Of a stretch of DNA of 64,000 nt, positions 51,401-57,005 are shown in pieces. Origin of the DNA: Epiperipatus broadwayi. Its lineage: Eukaryota > Onychophora > Udeonychophora > Euonychophora > Peripatidae. The notes beneath the pieces were generated by a model. The model did no database searches. It saw only the letters and a program-made list of their open reading frames with translations, and had not been told where the DNA came from. The DNA is taken from positions 2,810,001 through 2,874,000 of the forward strand of contig JAQFVV010012536.1 of assembly GCA_028023455.1 (NCBI GenBank). The letters are read 5' to 3'. The translations under genes were made by a program, and so were the position numbers. Position 1 is the stretch's first letter. The number at the start of each line of letters is the position of its first letter.

Positions 51401-52692
51401 TTTAAGAAATTACTGTTTTAGAAATAAGATATTAAATAATTCTAATGGGGTAGCTTTCAAAACGGTCAATTTTATAAAGATTATTTGAGTGTTGGCTACT
51501 TTGATAAATTTGTTAAAAGTATTTTATTTAATAGTAATAATATTTGGAATAATGTAAAGGATAAAGAAAAATATGATTTATTTCTTTGCCATTTAAATTG
51601 TCTTCTGATAAAAATGTGTGTAAAAATAGTAATTTGTTTGGAAATTAAAAACTTGCTTAGAAAAGGGGTATTACTTTGAATAATTTCTTAAATAATGCAA
51701 AGGAAATTTTTGACAGAAAGACTATTCATGGAGTAGTGTATATTATCCCTTGTTTTTGTAAGAAGGAATATATAGGTCAGAGTAGTTTGAACTTAAATGA
51801 AAGAAAAAAGATACATAAAAATAGGGTTACAAATAAATATCTTAGTTTTGCTTTATATATCCATGAAAAAGATACAGGCCACACTATTAATTTTGATGAA
51901 GCTATGGTTGTCTTCTTTGAGAGAAATGAAATAAAAAGAATAATTAAAGAATCTTTATTATTAAAAATGTATGATTCTGAAGCAATTAACTTATTTAAAA
52001 GTTTTTTTAATATTAAGGGTGGATGAGAAATAAATGGAATTGTGGATAATGTTTAGTTTAAATATGTTTTTATTTTGTAGTTTTTTATTTACACTTGAGA
52101 AGTTTGCTTGTAGCAGTGAAACCATTGGTTGTGTTTTAGAGTTTATTTTTTTGGCTAGTCTGGTTGAAATGTGAATTTGGGATAATTTTAATTATTTATA
52201 TATATGTGTGTGTGTATGTGTACATGTGTAATAAGAATATTTGTGCATACACATGTAAATATGTGATATACCTAAATACAGTACATTTGTCAATTATTAT
52301 TCTGAAGAAGACATCCAGATAGTTGAAACTGTTAGGAGAAAGTAATAAACAAAAAGTTATTGCAAAAAAAATAATATTTTATTACACATAAAAGCAATGT
52401 GAAAATGAATGAATATTTAATACATAAAAATAATAGCATTAATATTTAAGAAATAATCATGTTATGTATATACCTTTATTCTTTTCACACCTATTTCTCC
52501 GTGTATGCCTAAAAAATATTTAAATATATAAAAGTCAATAACAAAATTGATTTTATTAAAATGATTTTAAAAAAAAACAAAAAAACATTTATTTATATAT
52601 ACCTAAACCCAATTCCATTTCATTGTGACCAAGTTCAAAAGAGGGGTGTTTTCCAGGCACACTACATGGTGTTAAACTTACACCTAGTGTTC
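17084..52692 (-). CDS. TKFC: Triokinase/FMN cyclase (dihydroxyacetone kinase), partial gene, 8 exons
   Basis: Eight minus-strand exons are seen: 52692-52603, 52508-52474, 42469-42385, 42312-42223, 40930-40814, 34813-34676, 17410-17276 and 17196-17084. They total 803 nt, all junctions have GT donors and AG acceptors, and the reading phase is kept at every junction. The translation follows animal TKFC in order: [39 protein letters not shown] and EKMGGSSGA. Known for the family: a cytosolic enzyme that phosphorylates dihydroxyacetone and glyceraldehyde with ATP and cyclises FAD to cyclic FMN. DhaK binds the triose through a histidine and DhaL binds ATP-Mg. Introns are 94, 10004, 72, 1292, 6000, 17265 and 79 bp; the long ones are filled with transposons. 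The DhaK N-terminus and the DhaL C-terminus are not in these exons and probably lie outside the window. The DhaL loop GNGNFG lacks two family Asp. It could be an active gene, a diverged paralogue or an early pseudogene, but no stop or frameshift is seen. Confidence 0.93.
17276..17410 (-). CDS. TKFC: TKFC exon, DhaL N-terminus with altered Mg loop
   Basis: A 135-nt exon encoding the first DhaL helix ([14 protein letters not shown]) and [20 protein letters not shown]. Known: in DhaL the first Asp of LD and the two Asp of GDGD hold the Mg ions that bind ATP. Here the LD Asp is kept, but both loop Asp codons are AAT (Asn). Acceptor TTTTTTCAG, donor CAAG|GTATT. Only 79 bp separate it from the next exon. 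Confidence 0.92.
17411..18587. other. TKFC intron, AT-rich
   Basis: No repeat family or exon recognised. Small frames here are chance. Confidence 0.45.
18651..18679 (-). ncRNA. Hammerhead-like core, minus strand
   Basis: On the minus strand CTGAAGA, ATTGC-TGGG-GTAAT stem II, GAAAC. Same family as the core at 10909. Confidence 0.38.
18820..18848 (+). ncRNA. Hammerhead-like core, plus strand
   Basis: CTGAAGA, ATTGT-TGGG-ACAAT stem II, GAAAC. The stem II bases co-vary with the 10909 copy (C-G changed to T-A), which supports a real helix. Confidence 0.42.
19161..19420 (+). repeat. Homopolymer-rich tract
   Basis: A run of about twelve G (19164-19176) is followed by several T runs of 10-20 and repeats of AAAACTTATTAGGCTATTTT type. 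Looks like degenerate tandem repeats of about 70 bp. Confidence 0.55.
19421..21380. other. TKFC intron, AT-rich
   Basis: Mostly anonymous. A slightly CpG-richer patch at 20600-20880 is discussed in the findings. Confidence 0.45.
21398..21503. repeat. (AT)n microsatellites with flanking inverted repeat
   Basis: Two (TA)n runs. GACTTAAAACTAGTTCA at 21437 pairs with TGAACTAGTTTTAAGTC at 21484-21503 across the second run, so the segment can fold into one hairpin. Confidence 0.75.
21598..21800 (-). mobile_element. FB1 half copy, strongly diverged
   Basis: GATGCTGGAAGGAGGATACA, then AATCCAGTATCCAAAGCTCC, then AGACTGGAGATGTTAGATAG aligns along the family core. It is open in one frame by chance (21519-21854), which should not be read as a gene. 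Confidence 0.65.
21844..22608. mobile_element. Inverted duplication of a Penelope-like GIY-YIG 3' end
   Basis: Two arms of about 350 bp (21844-22200 and 22238-22608) are reverse complements with few mismatches. Both encode the same protein segment. The plus arm (22200-22441) reads [20 protein letters not shown], then [12 protein letters not shown] and FHEERN. The minus arm (22173-21904) reads [24 protein letters not shown]...EH and the later H/E residues are GIY-YIG features, as in Penelope-like elements. The sequence differs from the copy at 51676, so it is another family. No intact protein is left. Confidence 0.8.
22744..23007 (+). mobile_element. FB1 single-arm copy with target duplication
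   Basis: A 264-bp insert from CACAAAGGCAAAACGCTCC to GATCAAGTGATGTTTGA, flanked by a perfect 12-bp duplication TAGGTAAATAAT (22732-22743, 23008-23019). The interior holds the family core (AGACTAGTTTCTAGCTTGTG, GAGGAGCCTTGGATCTGAG). Confidence 0.87.
23900..24310. other. GC-richer stretch without recognised gene
   Basis: CpG dinucleotides occur here (CTCGCGAATAG, ATACGCGAAATAATTCCC), along with a small hairpin CCCATGTGCCATTTTAGCAC around 24224-24255. There is no frame I would call. Together with 24823-25060 it may mark a promoter or an old gene piece. Confidence 0.3.
24823..25060 (-). CDS. Candidate coding exon, product unknown
   Basis: A 238-nt minus-strand stretch open in one frame for 79 codons, bounded by AG (ACCTCAG at 25061-25063) and GT (AAG|GTAATT). 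The peptide includes [40 protein letters not shown] and [20 protein letters not shown]. It is richer in GC and CpG than its surroundings. I do not recognise the protein. It could be an exon of a gene nested in the TKFC intron, a first exon using the internal ATG, or chance. Confidence 0.38.
25838..26105 (+). mobile_element. FB1 single-arm copy
   Basis: Starts CATCACATGATCACTATTTC, continues through GGCAAAACTCTCCATACTG and the core GAGAGCACTGCACCTAGATC, and ends near CCTCCAGCAGCCACC. Confidence 0.78.
26287..26510. mobile_element. FB1 foldback copy, short core
   Basis: The left arm is nearly identical to the copy at 25838. The core is a tight hairpin (CTCAAACTAGTTT...GAAACTAGTTTGGGG). The two copies are about 450 bp apart in the same orientation, so local duplication is possible. 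Confidence 0.75.
26690..26990 (+). mobile_element. FB2 half copy
   Basis: CACAGACTTTCACACAACC, GATAAATAATCGCCAATATAC and CAATCATCAGTTGGTCCAGA follow the left arm of the FB2 elements. No inverted partner is present. Confidence 0.7.
27977..28374 (+). repeat. Three tandem copies of a 132-133 bp segment inside ORF1
   Basis: Copies start at 27977, 28109 and 28242. The first and third are almost identical over more than 100 bp. The middle one is heavily altered, with A-runs and T-rich changes. Because 132 + 133 is not a multiple of three, the triplication itself shifts the ORF1 frame. Confidence 0.85.
28894..29000 (+). other. Zinc-knuckle pair in element A ORF1
   Basis: A C-x2-C-x4-H-x4-C knuckle is followed directly by C-x2-C-x7-H-x-C. 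This is the nucleic-acid-binding part of ORF1. The segment is intact and in one frame. Confidence 0.8.
29268..29411 (+). repeat. Perfect 72-bp tandem duplication in ORF1 tail
   Basis: Two adjacent copies, 29268-29339 and 29340-29411, each encode the same 24 residues starting DTYCTNPRE and ending KEDNMN/T. The frame is preserved. Confidence 0.9.
29815..32162 (+). pseudogene. ORF2 (reverse transcriptase) of element A, several frameshifts
   Basis: ORF2 overlaps the end of ORF1. Open pieces run to 30318, then 30441-31301, 31357-31971, and a last piece to the stop at 32160-32162. Reverse transcriptase blocks are visible: [24 protein letters not shown], a QGSPLS motif, then the catalytic FAYIDD. 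The C-terminus has [18 protein letters not shown], a C-x2-C-x8-H-x4-C finger common in non-LTR elements. Frameshifts fall near 30315, 30400, 31295 and 31970. No APE endonuclease lies between ORF1 and the RT, although APE-type elements carry one there. Confidence 0.85.
32411..33498. other. TKFC intron, AT-rich
   Basis: At 32410-32461 an inverted repeat GTCAAAGTTC...GAACTTTGAC lies just past the 3' end of element A. No gene. Confidence 0.45.
33499..33614 (+). mobile_element. Short element (116 bp) with 17-bp inverted ends and hammerhead-like core
   Basis: Ends TACCATTTACAACTTTC (33499-33515) and the perfect complement (33598-33614). Inside are CTGATGA (33527-33533) and GAAAC (33550-33554), then AATAAAGAG. 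Stem II is weak in this copy. Confidence 0.55.
34676..34813 (-). CDS. TKFC: TKFC exon, end of DhaK and linker
   Basis: A 138-nt exon beginning [10 protein letters not shown], the usual Asp-x-x-(T/A)-x-(A/P)-x-W end of DhaK, followed by a poorly conserved linker ending in NTIAQLSA. It lies alone between introns of 6.0 and 17.3 kb. Acceptor ACACCATAG, donor GCAG|GTAAT. Phase 1 on both sides. Confidence 0.85.
35521..35789. repeat. Palindrome, arms about 125 bp
   Basis: AATATCCATTAAATAGA and TCTATTTAATGGATATT end the structure. Complementarity continues through TAAACCTATTATAG against the complement near 35685. The centre has a run of about ten C. Confidence 0.8.
35875..37430 (+). repeat. Dispersed repeat of about 1.5 kb, copy 2
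   Basis: Second copy, diverged, in the same orientation (CATTTCCAGGCTGTGGC, AACCATAGGTTATATAGTCA, ATCAGCCAAGTAATCTTTAA, TGTAATGCAGAA). The GAGAGAGAGAG tract and the Ser/Cys-like open stretch at 35943-36137 are part of the repeat. Confidence 0.72.
37431..38500. other. Mixed AT stretch, no gene seen
   Basis: 37560-38120 is less AT-rich and resembles an old single-copy repeat or element. No usable frame. Confidence 0.4.
38523..39090 (+). repeat. Two direct copies of a hairpin-forming repeat around a palindrome
   Basis: ACTTGCATAC, then CTATTTATGACTATAGATGG and ACTCGTTCTAAGCGTTTA (38535-38640) recurs at 38965-39070 (ACTTGTATTTATGACGGTG, ACTCGCTCTGACGTTTATG). Between them 38753-38886 is a palindrome (GTTTCTACTCATG and CATGAGTAGAAAC ends, with ACTGATAT inside). 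Confidence 0.7.
39108..40485. repeat. Palindrome of about 1.38 kb
   Basis: Arms of about 650 bp with the centre near 39790. Examples: TTGAATAATGATATTACAAA at 39147 pairs with sequence at about 40440; CAAATTAGAGAGCCCATT at 39270 pairs with the complement at about 40310; GAATGGAAAGGAATGCACATGA at 39510 pairs with that at about 40060. Matching open frames on opposite strands (39454-39651, 40107-39907) are images of each other, not genes. Outer edges are approximate because the left flank is an (AT)n run. Confidence 0.82.
40603..40705 (-). mobile_element. tRNA-like SINE (family 2), degraded
   Basis: Minus strand, GTTTGGGGCGGTGATAGACT to TATATGAACCTCT. The order and spacing match the other family-2 copies. 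Confidence 0.58.
40814..40930 (-). CDS. TKFC: TKFC exon, Dha[10 protein letters not shown] segment
   Basis: A 117-nt exon. The peptide includes [18 protein letters not shown] and VSVTIMHLD, matching the DhaK C-terminal core where family members have (G/S)TFM(S/T)(A/S)LEM. Acceptor TTTTTTAG, donor TTTAG|GTAAT. Phase 1 on both sides. Confidence 0.92.
41110..41705 (+). mobile_element. RTE/jockey-like LINE C-terminal end, 251-bp tandem duplication
   Basis: The first unit starts near 41190 and the second at 41441, offset 251 bp. Both encode, with breaks, the usual LINE C-terminal pattern: WVREQ.GVTD, (R/K)ELK.SWAG.I, then [10 protein letters not shown] and VRWMDEIRK, ending near FMLQW. Just upstream, [14 protein letters not shown] continues it. 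Inactive. Confidence 0.75.
41869..41972 (-). mobile_element. tRNA-like SINE (family 2)
   Basis: On the minus strand GTTTGGTATAGTGGTAATGC, then AAGAGTATAAGATTCTCGAA and a tail ending TATGAATTCCC. B box degraded. Confidence 0.68.
42223..42312 (-). CDS. TKFC: TKFC exon, DhaK MVNNLGG segment
   Basis: A 90-nt exon encoding [20 protein letters not shown] and the following helix. The VNNLGG motif is diagnostic for DhaK. It is separated from the preceding exon by only 72 bp. Acceptor TTTTCGCAG, donor TTTAG|GTAAT. Confidence 0.92.
42385..42469 (-). CDS. TKFC: TKFC exon, DhaK segment
   Basis: An 85-nt exon starting [17 protein letters not shown], parallel to the human ATADEIVTLMLDHMT stretch. I chose the acceptor at CATTACCAAG over the nearer TTTCAG because only the former keeps phase with the microexon and restores the conserved residues. 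It ends in phase 1 before GTATG. Confidence 0.9.
42721..42843 (+). mobile_element. Short element (123 bp) with 12-bp inverted ends and hammerhead-like core
   Basis: Ends ACAATTTATCCA and its complement (42832-42843). Core CTGAAGA (42746-42752), stem II ACTG/CAGT, GAAAC (42769-42773), then AATAAAGAG. Same plan as the 33499 element. Confidence 0.58.
42844..44819. other. TKFC intron, anonymous
   Basis: Apart from the SINE at 43420, two direct copies of a segment of about 100 bp (ATGCATATGGTTGCGGGTGT... at 44256 and CATATCATATGGGTGTTGGG at 44355) are visible around 44250-44470. Confidence 0.4.
43420..43519 (+). mobile_element. SINE (family 1)
   Basis: CATCAAGGGTTGGTGGTTGA, then GGTCAGCACAGCCATCTTAC, GTGGGTTTGCTTC, GCTGATGC and an A tail. 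Full-length tRNA-like head. Confidence 0.8.
45100..46204 (-). pseudogene. Post-RT region and Cys-His finger of element B
   Basis: Pieces at 46204-45860, 45906-45700 and 45713-45360 are linked by frameshifts (for example [19 protein letters not shown] and [17 protein letters not shown]). Below 45360 a further degenerate frame reads [19 protein letters not shown] followed by [12 protein letters not shown], a C...C...H...C finger like the terminal zinc motif of many LINEs. The 3' UTR runs to about 44820. Confidence 0.75.
46189..47415 (-). pseudogene. Reverse transcriptase domain of element B
   Basis: The 408-residue frame continues from the APE segment, overlapping it by 4 nt in another frame. 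RT blocks: [44 protein letters not shown] (block A Asp), [10 protein letters not shown] (family QGxPLSP). Near 46235 the frame changes, and the block C motif appears as FFADIFLC in the neighbouring frame rather than FADD. The element is inactive. Confidence 0.88.
47412..48422 (-). pseudogene. APE-type endonuclease domain of element B ORF2
   Basis: The 336-residue frame contains the exonuclease/endonuclease family blocks: IGFLNMQGG (QG/N block), VVETHL (the catalytic Glu in ETHL), VIGDMNGH (GD.N), YTIDYVLV (IDYV) and [10 protein letters not shown] (SDH). All catalytic residues are present. Known: this domain nicks target DNA for target-primed reverse transcription. The start is preceded by CYKCNGEEG, a possible single finger. 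Confidence 0.88.
48517..48750 (-). pseudogene. Esterase (SGNH/GDSL-like) C-terminal segment of element B ORF1
   Basis: A 77-residue frame reads [25 protein letters not shown]. The D-x-x-H block (DGLH) is the Asp-His part of the SGNH hydrolase catalytic triad. Known: some LINE ORF1 proteins carry such an esterase domain. The catalytic Ser region is missing because the element is cut off just upstream. The assignment rests on this one block. Confidence 0.6.
48758..49910. other. TKFC intron, anonymous
   Basis: 49300-49700 is less AT-rich and has two loosely repeated segments (GCAGCAGCTGAACAGTCCCA near 49393, TGCAGCTGAACAGGACCAGA near 49595). No gene recognised. Confidence 0.4.
49926..50151. mobile_element. 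FB1 foldback copy
   Basis: A 226-bp insert whose ends form an inverted repeat of about 58 bp (AATAAACAAGGCAAAACTC and its complement), followed by a tail ending GATCAAGTG. It is flanked by 15-bp direct repeats with one mismatch (ATAAAAGCAATTGTA at 49911-49925, ATAAAAGTAATTGTA at 50152-50166). Confidence 0.82.
50280..50930 (+). other. Purine-rich tract upstream of the Penelope-like RT
   Basis: The plus strand is strongly A/G-rich. Broken frames read like Lys/Glu/Gln-rich coiled coil ([40 protein letters not shown]). It may be the decayed N-terminal region of the element that follows. Not provable here. Confidence 0.35.
50940..51341 (+). pseudogene. Penelope-like RT remnant with YVDN instead of YVDD
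   Basis: [13 protein letters not shown] and, after a stop, [11 protein letters not shown] match the (F)xYNGxxYxQxxG and (A)NIYMEYFE blocks of Penelope RTs. Then [13 protein letters not shown] is the catalytic block, with the second Asp replaced by Asn (AAT). The region up to 51480 continues in another frame (RVKIYNx, [11 protein letters not shown]). Confidence 0.8.
51676..52026 (+). pseudogene. GIY-YIG endonuclease of Penelope-like element
   Basis: The frame reads [20 protein letters not shown] (GIY...YIG), [11 protein letters not shown] (R...H), then [11 protein letters not shown] and a Glu-containing [11 protein letters not shown]. The conserved Cys pair in PCFC is typical of Penelope endonucleases. 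The domain looks complete, with the stop at 52024-52026, but it is separated from the RT by stops. Confidence 0.85.
52302..52329 (+). ncRNA. Hammerhead-like core in the 3' part of the Penelope-like element
   Basis: CTGAAGA then GAAAC, followed by AGTAATAAAC, 276 bp after the GIY-YIG stop codon. Known: Penelope-like elements often carry hammerhead ribozymes in their terminal repeats. Stem II is imperfect here. Confidence 0.42.
52474..52508 (-). CDS. TKFC: TKFC 35-nt microexon carrying the substrate-binding histidine (GIHGE)
   Basis: A 35-nt exon translating, with the split first codon, as [12 protein letters not shown]. The His of GIHGE matches the family residue that forms a covalent hemiaminal with dihydroxyacetone (His221 in human). 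It is flanked by AG at 52509-52510 and GT at 52472-52473. The 94-bp intron upstream is tiny and the intron downstream is about 10 kb. The exon is too short for ORF searches and was found by motif and phase. Confidence 0.9.
52603..52692 (-). CDS. TKFC: TKFC exon, DhaK segment GTLGVSL...CSVPG...ELGLG
   Basis: A 90-nt exon with acceptor CTTTTTAG and donor G|GTATAT. It enters and leaves in phase 1 (29 full codons plus split codons). The peptide carries GTLGVSL, PCSVPG, FELG and MELGLG. This is the conserved DhaK stretch just before the substrate-binding histidine, near residues 189-219 of the human enzyme. It is the most upstream exon I could recognise. Confidence 0.9.
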
Positions 52693-53956
52693 CTAAAAAG
52701 TACATTTACGAAAATTAGTCATATATATATATATGTATGTATGTGTGTGTGTGTATTAGGTAGTGTCAGAGTGTAATTACTAGAATATGAATCTATCATG
52801 CCCATAAACTAGAAATCAGATTCAATTAATTTTACAATCTTTTCCAAATAGCTGAGAATTTGCAAACAAGCATAAGATTATTTTCAGGTAAGTATCCCAT
52901 AGCTGACCAATTGATGGTTGGTAAGAAAATGGCTATTCTGAATTAGAAAGTAACACATTATGAAACTTGAGTTCTTTAACCTGGTGAATTCATATTTCTT
53001 TTCATTATTCCTTTCTGTAGAAAAGTTGAAGTTGTTGTCTTAAAGTGAGTTATTAAGTTTGCTTTATTTTTATATATACGTACACAGTGTGTAGTAGTGA
53101 CAAGGTGACTGGTTCTTTCTCTATGATGCTGCAGTGCTCTCTGAATCAATGCATGTGTTGCTTAGCAACAGTTTAGCTATTCACCATAAAGAGTTTTAAG
53201 TGCTAGCATGTGTGGATATGAAATGTGGCAGTGTTTTGTAAATCGTCATCAATGTTTTTCTATCAGGAAAATTTTACAAACCACTGAAAAATGTTATTCT
53301 GAATCATGCCTTCTCTGAGTTTGAACCATTTGGCATGTTTCAGTAGCAGTTTTTGTCAGTTTCAATCAAAAGTTAATATCAGCAAGGTATTCCAGCATGA
53401 ATGAAAATATAAAGCATAGTATCACATTTCACATCATAACATATAATCCAGATGTGATAGCATCCTAATTTTTTATGACGTATAATTAGCTCTGTAACAT
53501 TTGCATTGATTCATAGATGGCACTGCAGACAACATAGAGAATAAGCTAGGAACATGTTGGGTTTGTGTGTGAAGTGCCTTATTATCTTGTGATAATTTCT
53601 TCACCTGTTGTGTTAGTGACTGGGGTTTAAATCCAGGCCATATCAAATTTGGAAAAAATTTCAGGTTACAATGTTATTTGCTGATGTAAGTAGTTCATTA
53701 CCTATCTAGATACTTATCCAACACTGGAAGGTAAACAAGATATAGATATTCTTAACTAAAGAGTACATCCAGAATTAAAAATAAATGATAAACCTCTCAT
53801 CATCCAGAAAATGACAAGCCTGATGAGTCATCTTATCTTTGTCACAGGTTCTCTACTGGGGCAAAAAGAATGTTGAAGATACTTTTGCCACTCGGTGTAT
53901 TTAAATTCAGTTTATCTTCTCTTTTTATCTAAATACATATTTATGATTCTGTTTAG
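52693..53956. other. Upstream of the first recognised TKFC exon, no gene seen
   Basis: The preceding TKFC exon (GRRGLCGT-type motif) would be expected in this direction. I could not find it here. Confidence 0.4.
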
Positions 53957-53964
53957 GCCAAAAT

Positions 53965-54839
53965 GGTACTGTGGTATTAGAGCTGCGTCATGAAGAATTA
54001 TAATCATTTAATCATTAAATTAATTAGGTTATTAAATCAAAAACATATTTTAAAATCTACGTTAAAAAAAAAACAATTTAATAAAAAAAAATACGAAAAG
54101 CATTAATGTGAAGAATAGTTAAACGTGTTTAAATCAAATTGAGTGTGTGTTTTCACGTGCATATTCTGCATAGTCTATTTTATTACATTGTACAGGCTTA
54201 TACCTGCATTTATATATGTAATATATGCGGGATTCGAACTCAGACTTTCACATGACATACAACTCTCAGTGCCATCTTATATTGCTGACTCACCTGATCA
54301 CACCCATGTTGAAAAGATAAATAATCACCAATATATGTATTTTGCGCTAAACCAGCCCTCATCAGTTGGTTCAGATTACCATCTCCACACATATATACAA
54401 TTAGTAGTCAGCTTCATATTAAGATAACCAATCTTCATACTTTAATGAGTGCTGGTTTAGCACGAAATACGTTTATTGGTGATTATCTTTTCAACATGTG
54501 TGTGATCAGATGAGTCAACAATATAAGATGGCACTGAGAGTTGTAGGTCGTGTGAAAGTCTGAGTTCGAATCCCGCATATATTACATATATAAATGCAGG
54601 TGTAATCCTGTACAATGTATTAAAATAGATTACGCAGAATCTGTGCAAACATACACCCACTTTGATTTAAACACGCATTTTAACTATTCTTCACATTAAT
54701 GCTTTTCGTATTTTTTTTTGTTAAATTGTTTTTTTTTTTTAATGTAAATTTTAAAATATGTTTTTGATTTAATAACCTAATTAATTTAATGATTAAAGAA
54801 TTACAATTCTTTATGTCGTAGCTCTAATACCACAGTACC
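53965..54839. mobile_element. 875-bp palindromic transposon (FB2) with 8-bp target duplication
   Basis: The whole element is an imperfect palindrome with arms of about 430 bp and its centre near 54400. Termini are GGTACTGTGGTATTAGAGC and its exact complement. An 8-bp direct repeat GCCAAAAT flanks it (53957-53964, 54840-54847). Inside each arm is a tRNA-like B-box sequence (GAGTTCGAATCCCGC at about 54560 and the inverse at about 54233). The TIR plus 8-bp duplication fits a DNA transposon of the hAT, Merlin or P type. There is no coding capacity. Confidence 0.82.
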
Positions 54840-54847
54840 GCCAAAAT

Positions 54848-56149
54848 CAATTTAAATTATAACTAGAATACAAAGGAAGGATTTACTGAGATTGGATTTA
54901 AGTGCTTATATAGTTTCTATAGTATTTAATAAACTAGATTTTTAAAAAAACATTGGCCTTCTTATTAGCAATAATCTATCATGATTATAATATAAAATCT
55001 CATAAAATTATAAACATACATAACTAATTCAAAATCATTTCACTCTATATAATAATTCAGAACAGAGAAGTAAATATTAAGCAAATTGAATTTAATAATA
55101 AACTGATATATTAACTCAAAAAATATATAAAAAATTTCATAGTCAAGTTAAAATTAAGACAAAATGTTGCATAAAAAATCAATCACTTTTTTGTTCAATA
55201 AAGCACACTTAAAATTAAAACATATCATAGATTAAAGTTTTAAAACAAATACACATAAAAAAGCTCTGTATAGTTAATAACGTAATTCTAAAATAAAGAT
55301 GCAGAAATAGATTGTATTAAAAGGATAAGCAAGCCATAACCAATAATGATTAAGTAAAACTAACCCTCATATAATTATTCATTGTCCAACTAAAAAAAGA
55401 ACATAACATAAATATTATATTGTAAACTAACTATTTCAGTTAATGTACCAATATTTATTGCTTTTCTGCTGGGTTTTTTTAATTAGAAAGGGTTCAAATT
55501 AAAAAACCATCTGTTTATTTAAAAAAAGATCTAAGTTTCAACTGAAAATATGAGTAGACTTTGATATTAGTTTAATCAAAGTTGAAAATACAGATAACAT
55601 TCCATTGTATAAAGTAGGGGTGGCCAAGCTGTCAACCACGGTCAACCAGTCAATCGCAAGGTCTCTGGAAGTTGACCACAAAGCTGATGCAAACATTGAC
55701 AAATTATAGTGATAAATTCAGAGCTGATTCGAATAAAAAAAATAATGAAAAATAAAAAAAGTAAAAATTCAAAATTATTCTTATTTAAATATTGTTAAAT
55801 TTAAAATAATACCTGATGTTATTTTCAATCTCAAAAATAAACCCAGGTTGGAAGAAGCTGAAAAGAATTAAATTATTTTTGTTTAACACTAGAGATAAGA
55901 TTCTTAGAAATATTTAATTGCTGTTTTCCTGAAGAGAAATGAAAATAACTTGTCCTATAGAAATAAGAATTTTTATGAACTGATTTTAAAACAAAGAAGT
56001 TGTGAACTTTTTAAAACACTTTATCCAACTAGAAAATAATCCCGAAGGAGTTTTAAAAAGAAATCAGATTTTTTTTCCTATCTATGAAAGAAAATAGATA
56101 TCAAAGCAAAAAATGAACTTTATATCTCATTATTGTAAAGACTAATAAA
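54848..56149. other. AT-rich, no gene seen
   Basis: Anonymous. 55610-55690 (CAACCACGGTCAACCAGTCA) is slightly less AT-rich. Confidence 0.4.
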
Positions 56150-56210
56150 CATCCCATGATTACATGAGTGGCAATACTGTATGGAGAGTTTTGCCTGTTT
56201 TATTGTAAAG
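56150..56210 (+). mobile_element. FB1 fragment
   Basis: CATCCCATGATTACATGAGTGGCAATACTGTATGGAGAGTTTTGCC pattern: the left terminus joined to the right arm with the core missing, as in the 52-bp copy at 60179. Confidence 0.65.
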
Positions 56211-56570
56211 GCTGTTAGCAGAGAAAATGTGAGGATTTTCCAAGGTACAAAAATAGAGGACTTTTATAAAATATTATTTTTATTGCTGTTATATATCTTT
56301 TTTCTGTCTTTCAAATTTTTGATATCATGCTAAGAGGGGGGGGGTGTTTTAAATTTCCTTACTCATATTACTAATACACAAGTGAATCAAAAAATACAAA
56401 AACCAAACATGTTATAAAAATCAAAAAATAAGTTCAGGGTTTGTTATATTTTTTTTTAAAAAAAGAAAATTTATTGACTTTGTTTATACATGAATTACAT
56501 TTTTAACACAGCTTGAGAAAATTTACTCTGTATTGCTGTAGAGTGGAATCTTGAGGTGACGGAGTAAGTT

Positions 56571-57005
56571 CTATGATTCTTCTTCTATTAGGATGACTTC
56601 GGACCATGTTTCTTTATTCAGCCAGTCTGGAGCTAACATTCTGTCTCTAATGCTGATGCTCTTAATCAAGGTTTTGAAGGTATCCAGGATATTGGTTGTC
56701 ATATTACTAATTACATGTTTGCATCTGGTTAGCCAGATTGCAAAGGAGAGAAAGATTGAGAGTCTGATGTTTGAGAAATTTCCGTTCTTGATTGAATGTT
56801 GAATCAAAAACAAGTCTGCATTTTGTTTATTGGCTTTATCATTGATAAATGTTTTTAGTGAGCTGAGTATCGGACAGTTATGAAAGATGTGTTGGATCAT
56901 TTCATCCTCCATAGCACAAAAATGACATCACTTTAATTTTGGTAAATCCTCTTTTCCACACTAGAAAATGGCTGGTGGGTAAAAATATTGATTGATTACC
57001 TTTAA
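56571..57005 (-). mobile_element. 5'-truncated fragment of an element-A-like LINE (ORF2 C-terminus)
   Basis: The frame 56912-56571 reads MEDEMIQHIFHNCP, then NIRLSIFLSFAIWLTRCK, closely parallel to the end of element A ORF2 ([13 protein letters not shown], then [18 protein letters not shown]). Upstream, out of frame, SHFLVWKRGFTKIK matches [13 protein letters not shown] of element A, so the fragment reaches to about 57005. It has one frameshift near 56915 and is inactive. Confidence 0.8.

Larger units (their letters stand above)
50880..52345 (+). mobile_element. Penelope-like retroelement, decayed
   Basis: The order is a degenerate RT (about 50940-51345), a linker, a GIY-YIG endonuclease (51676-52026), then 270 bp later the hammerhead-like core at 52302-52329. 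RT followed by GIY-YIG is the hallmark of Penelope-like elements. Stops and frameshifts occur throughout. It sits next to the TKFC exon at 52474 on the opposite strand. Confidence 0.85.

Noticed and set aside
54550-54580. tRNA gene in the FB2 arm (GAGTTCGAATCCCGC)
   Set aside because: Only the B-box half is recognisable and it is repeated inverted at 54233. No cloverleaf could be drawn.
54143-54660. Two similar 67-94 codon frames on opposite strands
   Set aside because: They arise from the palindromic arms of the FB2 transposon.
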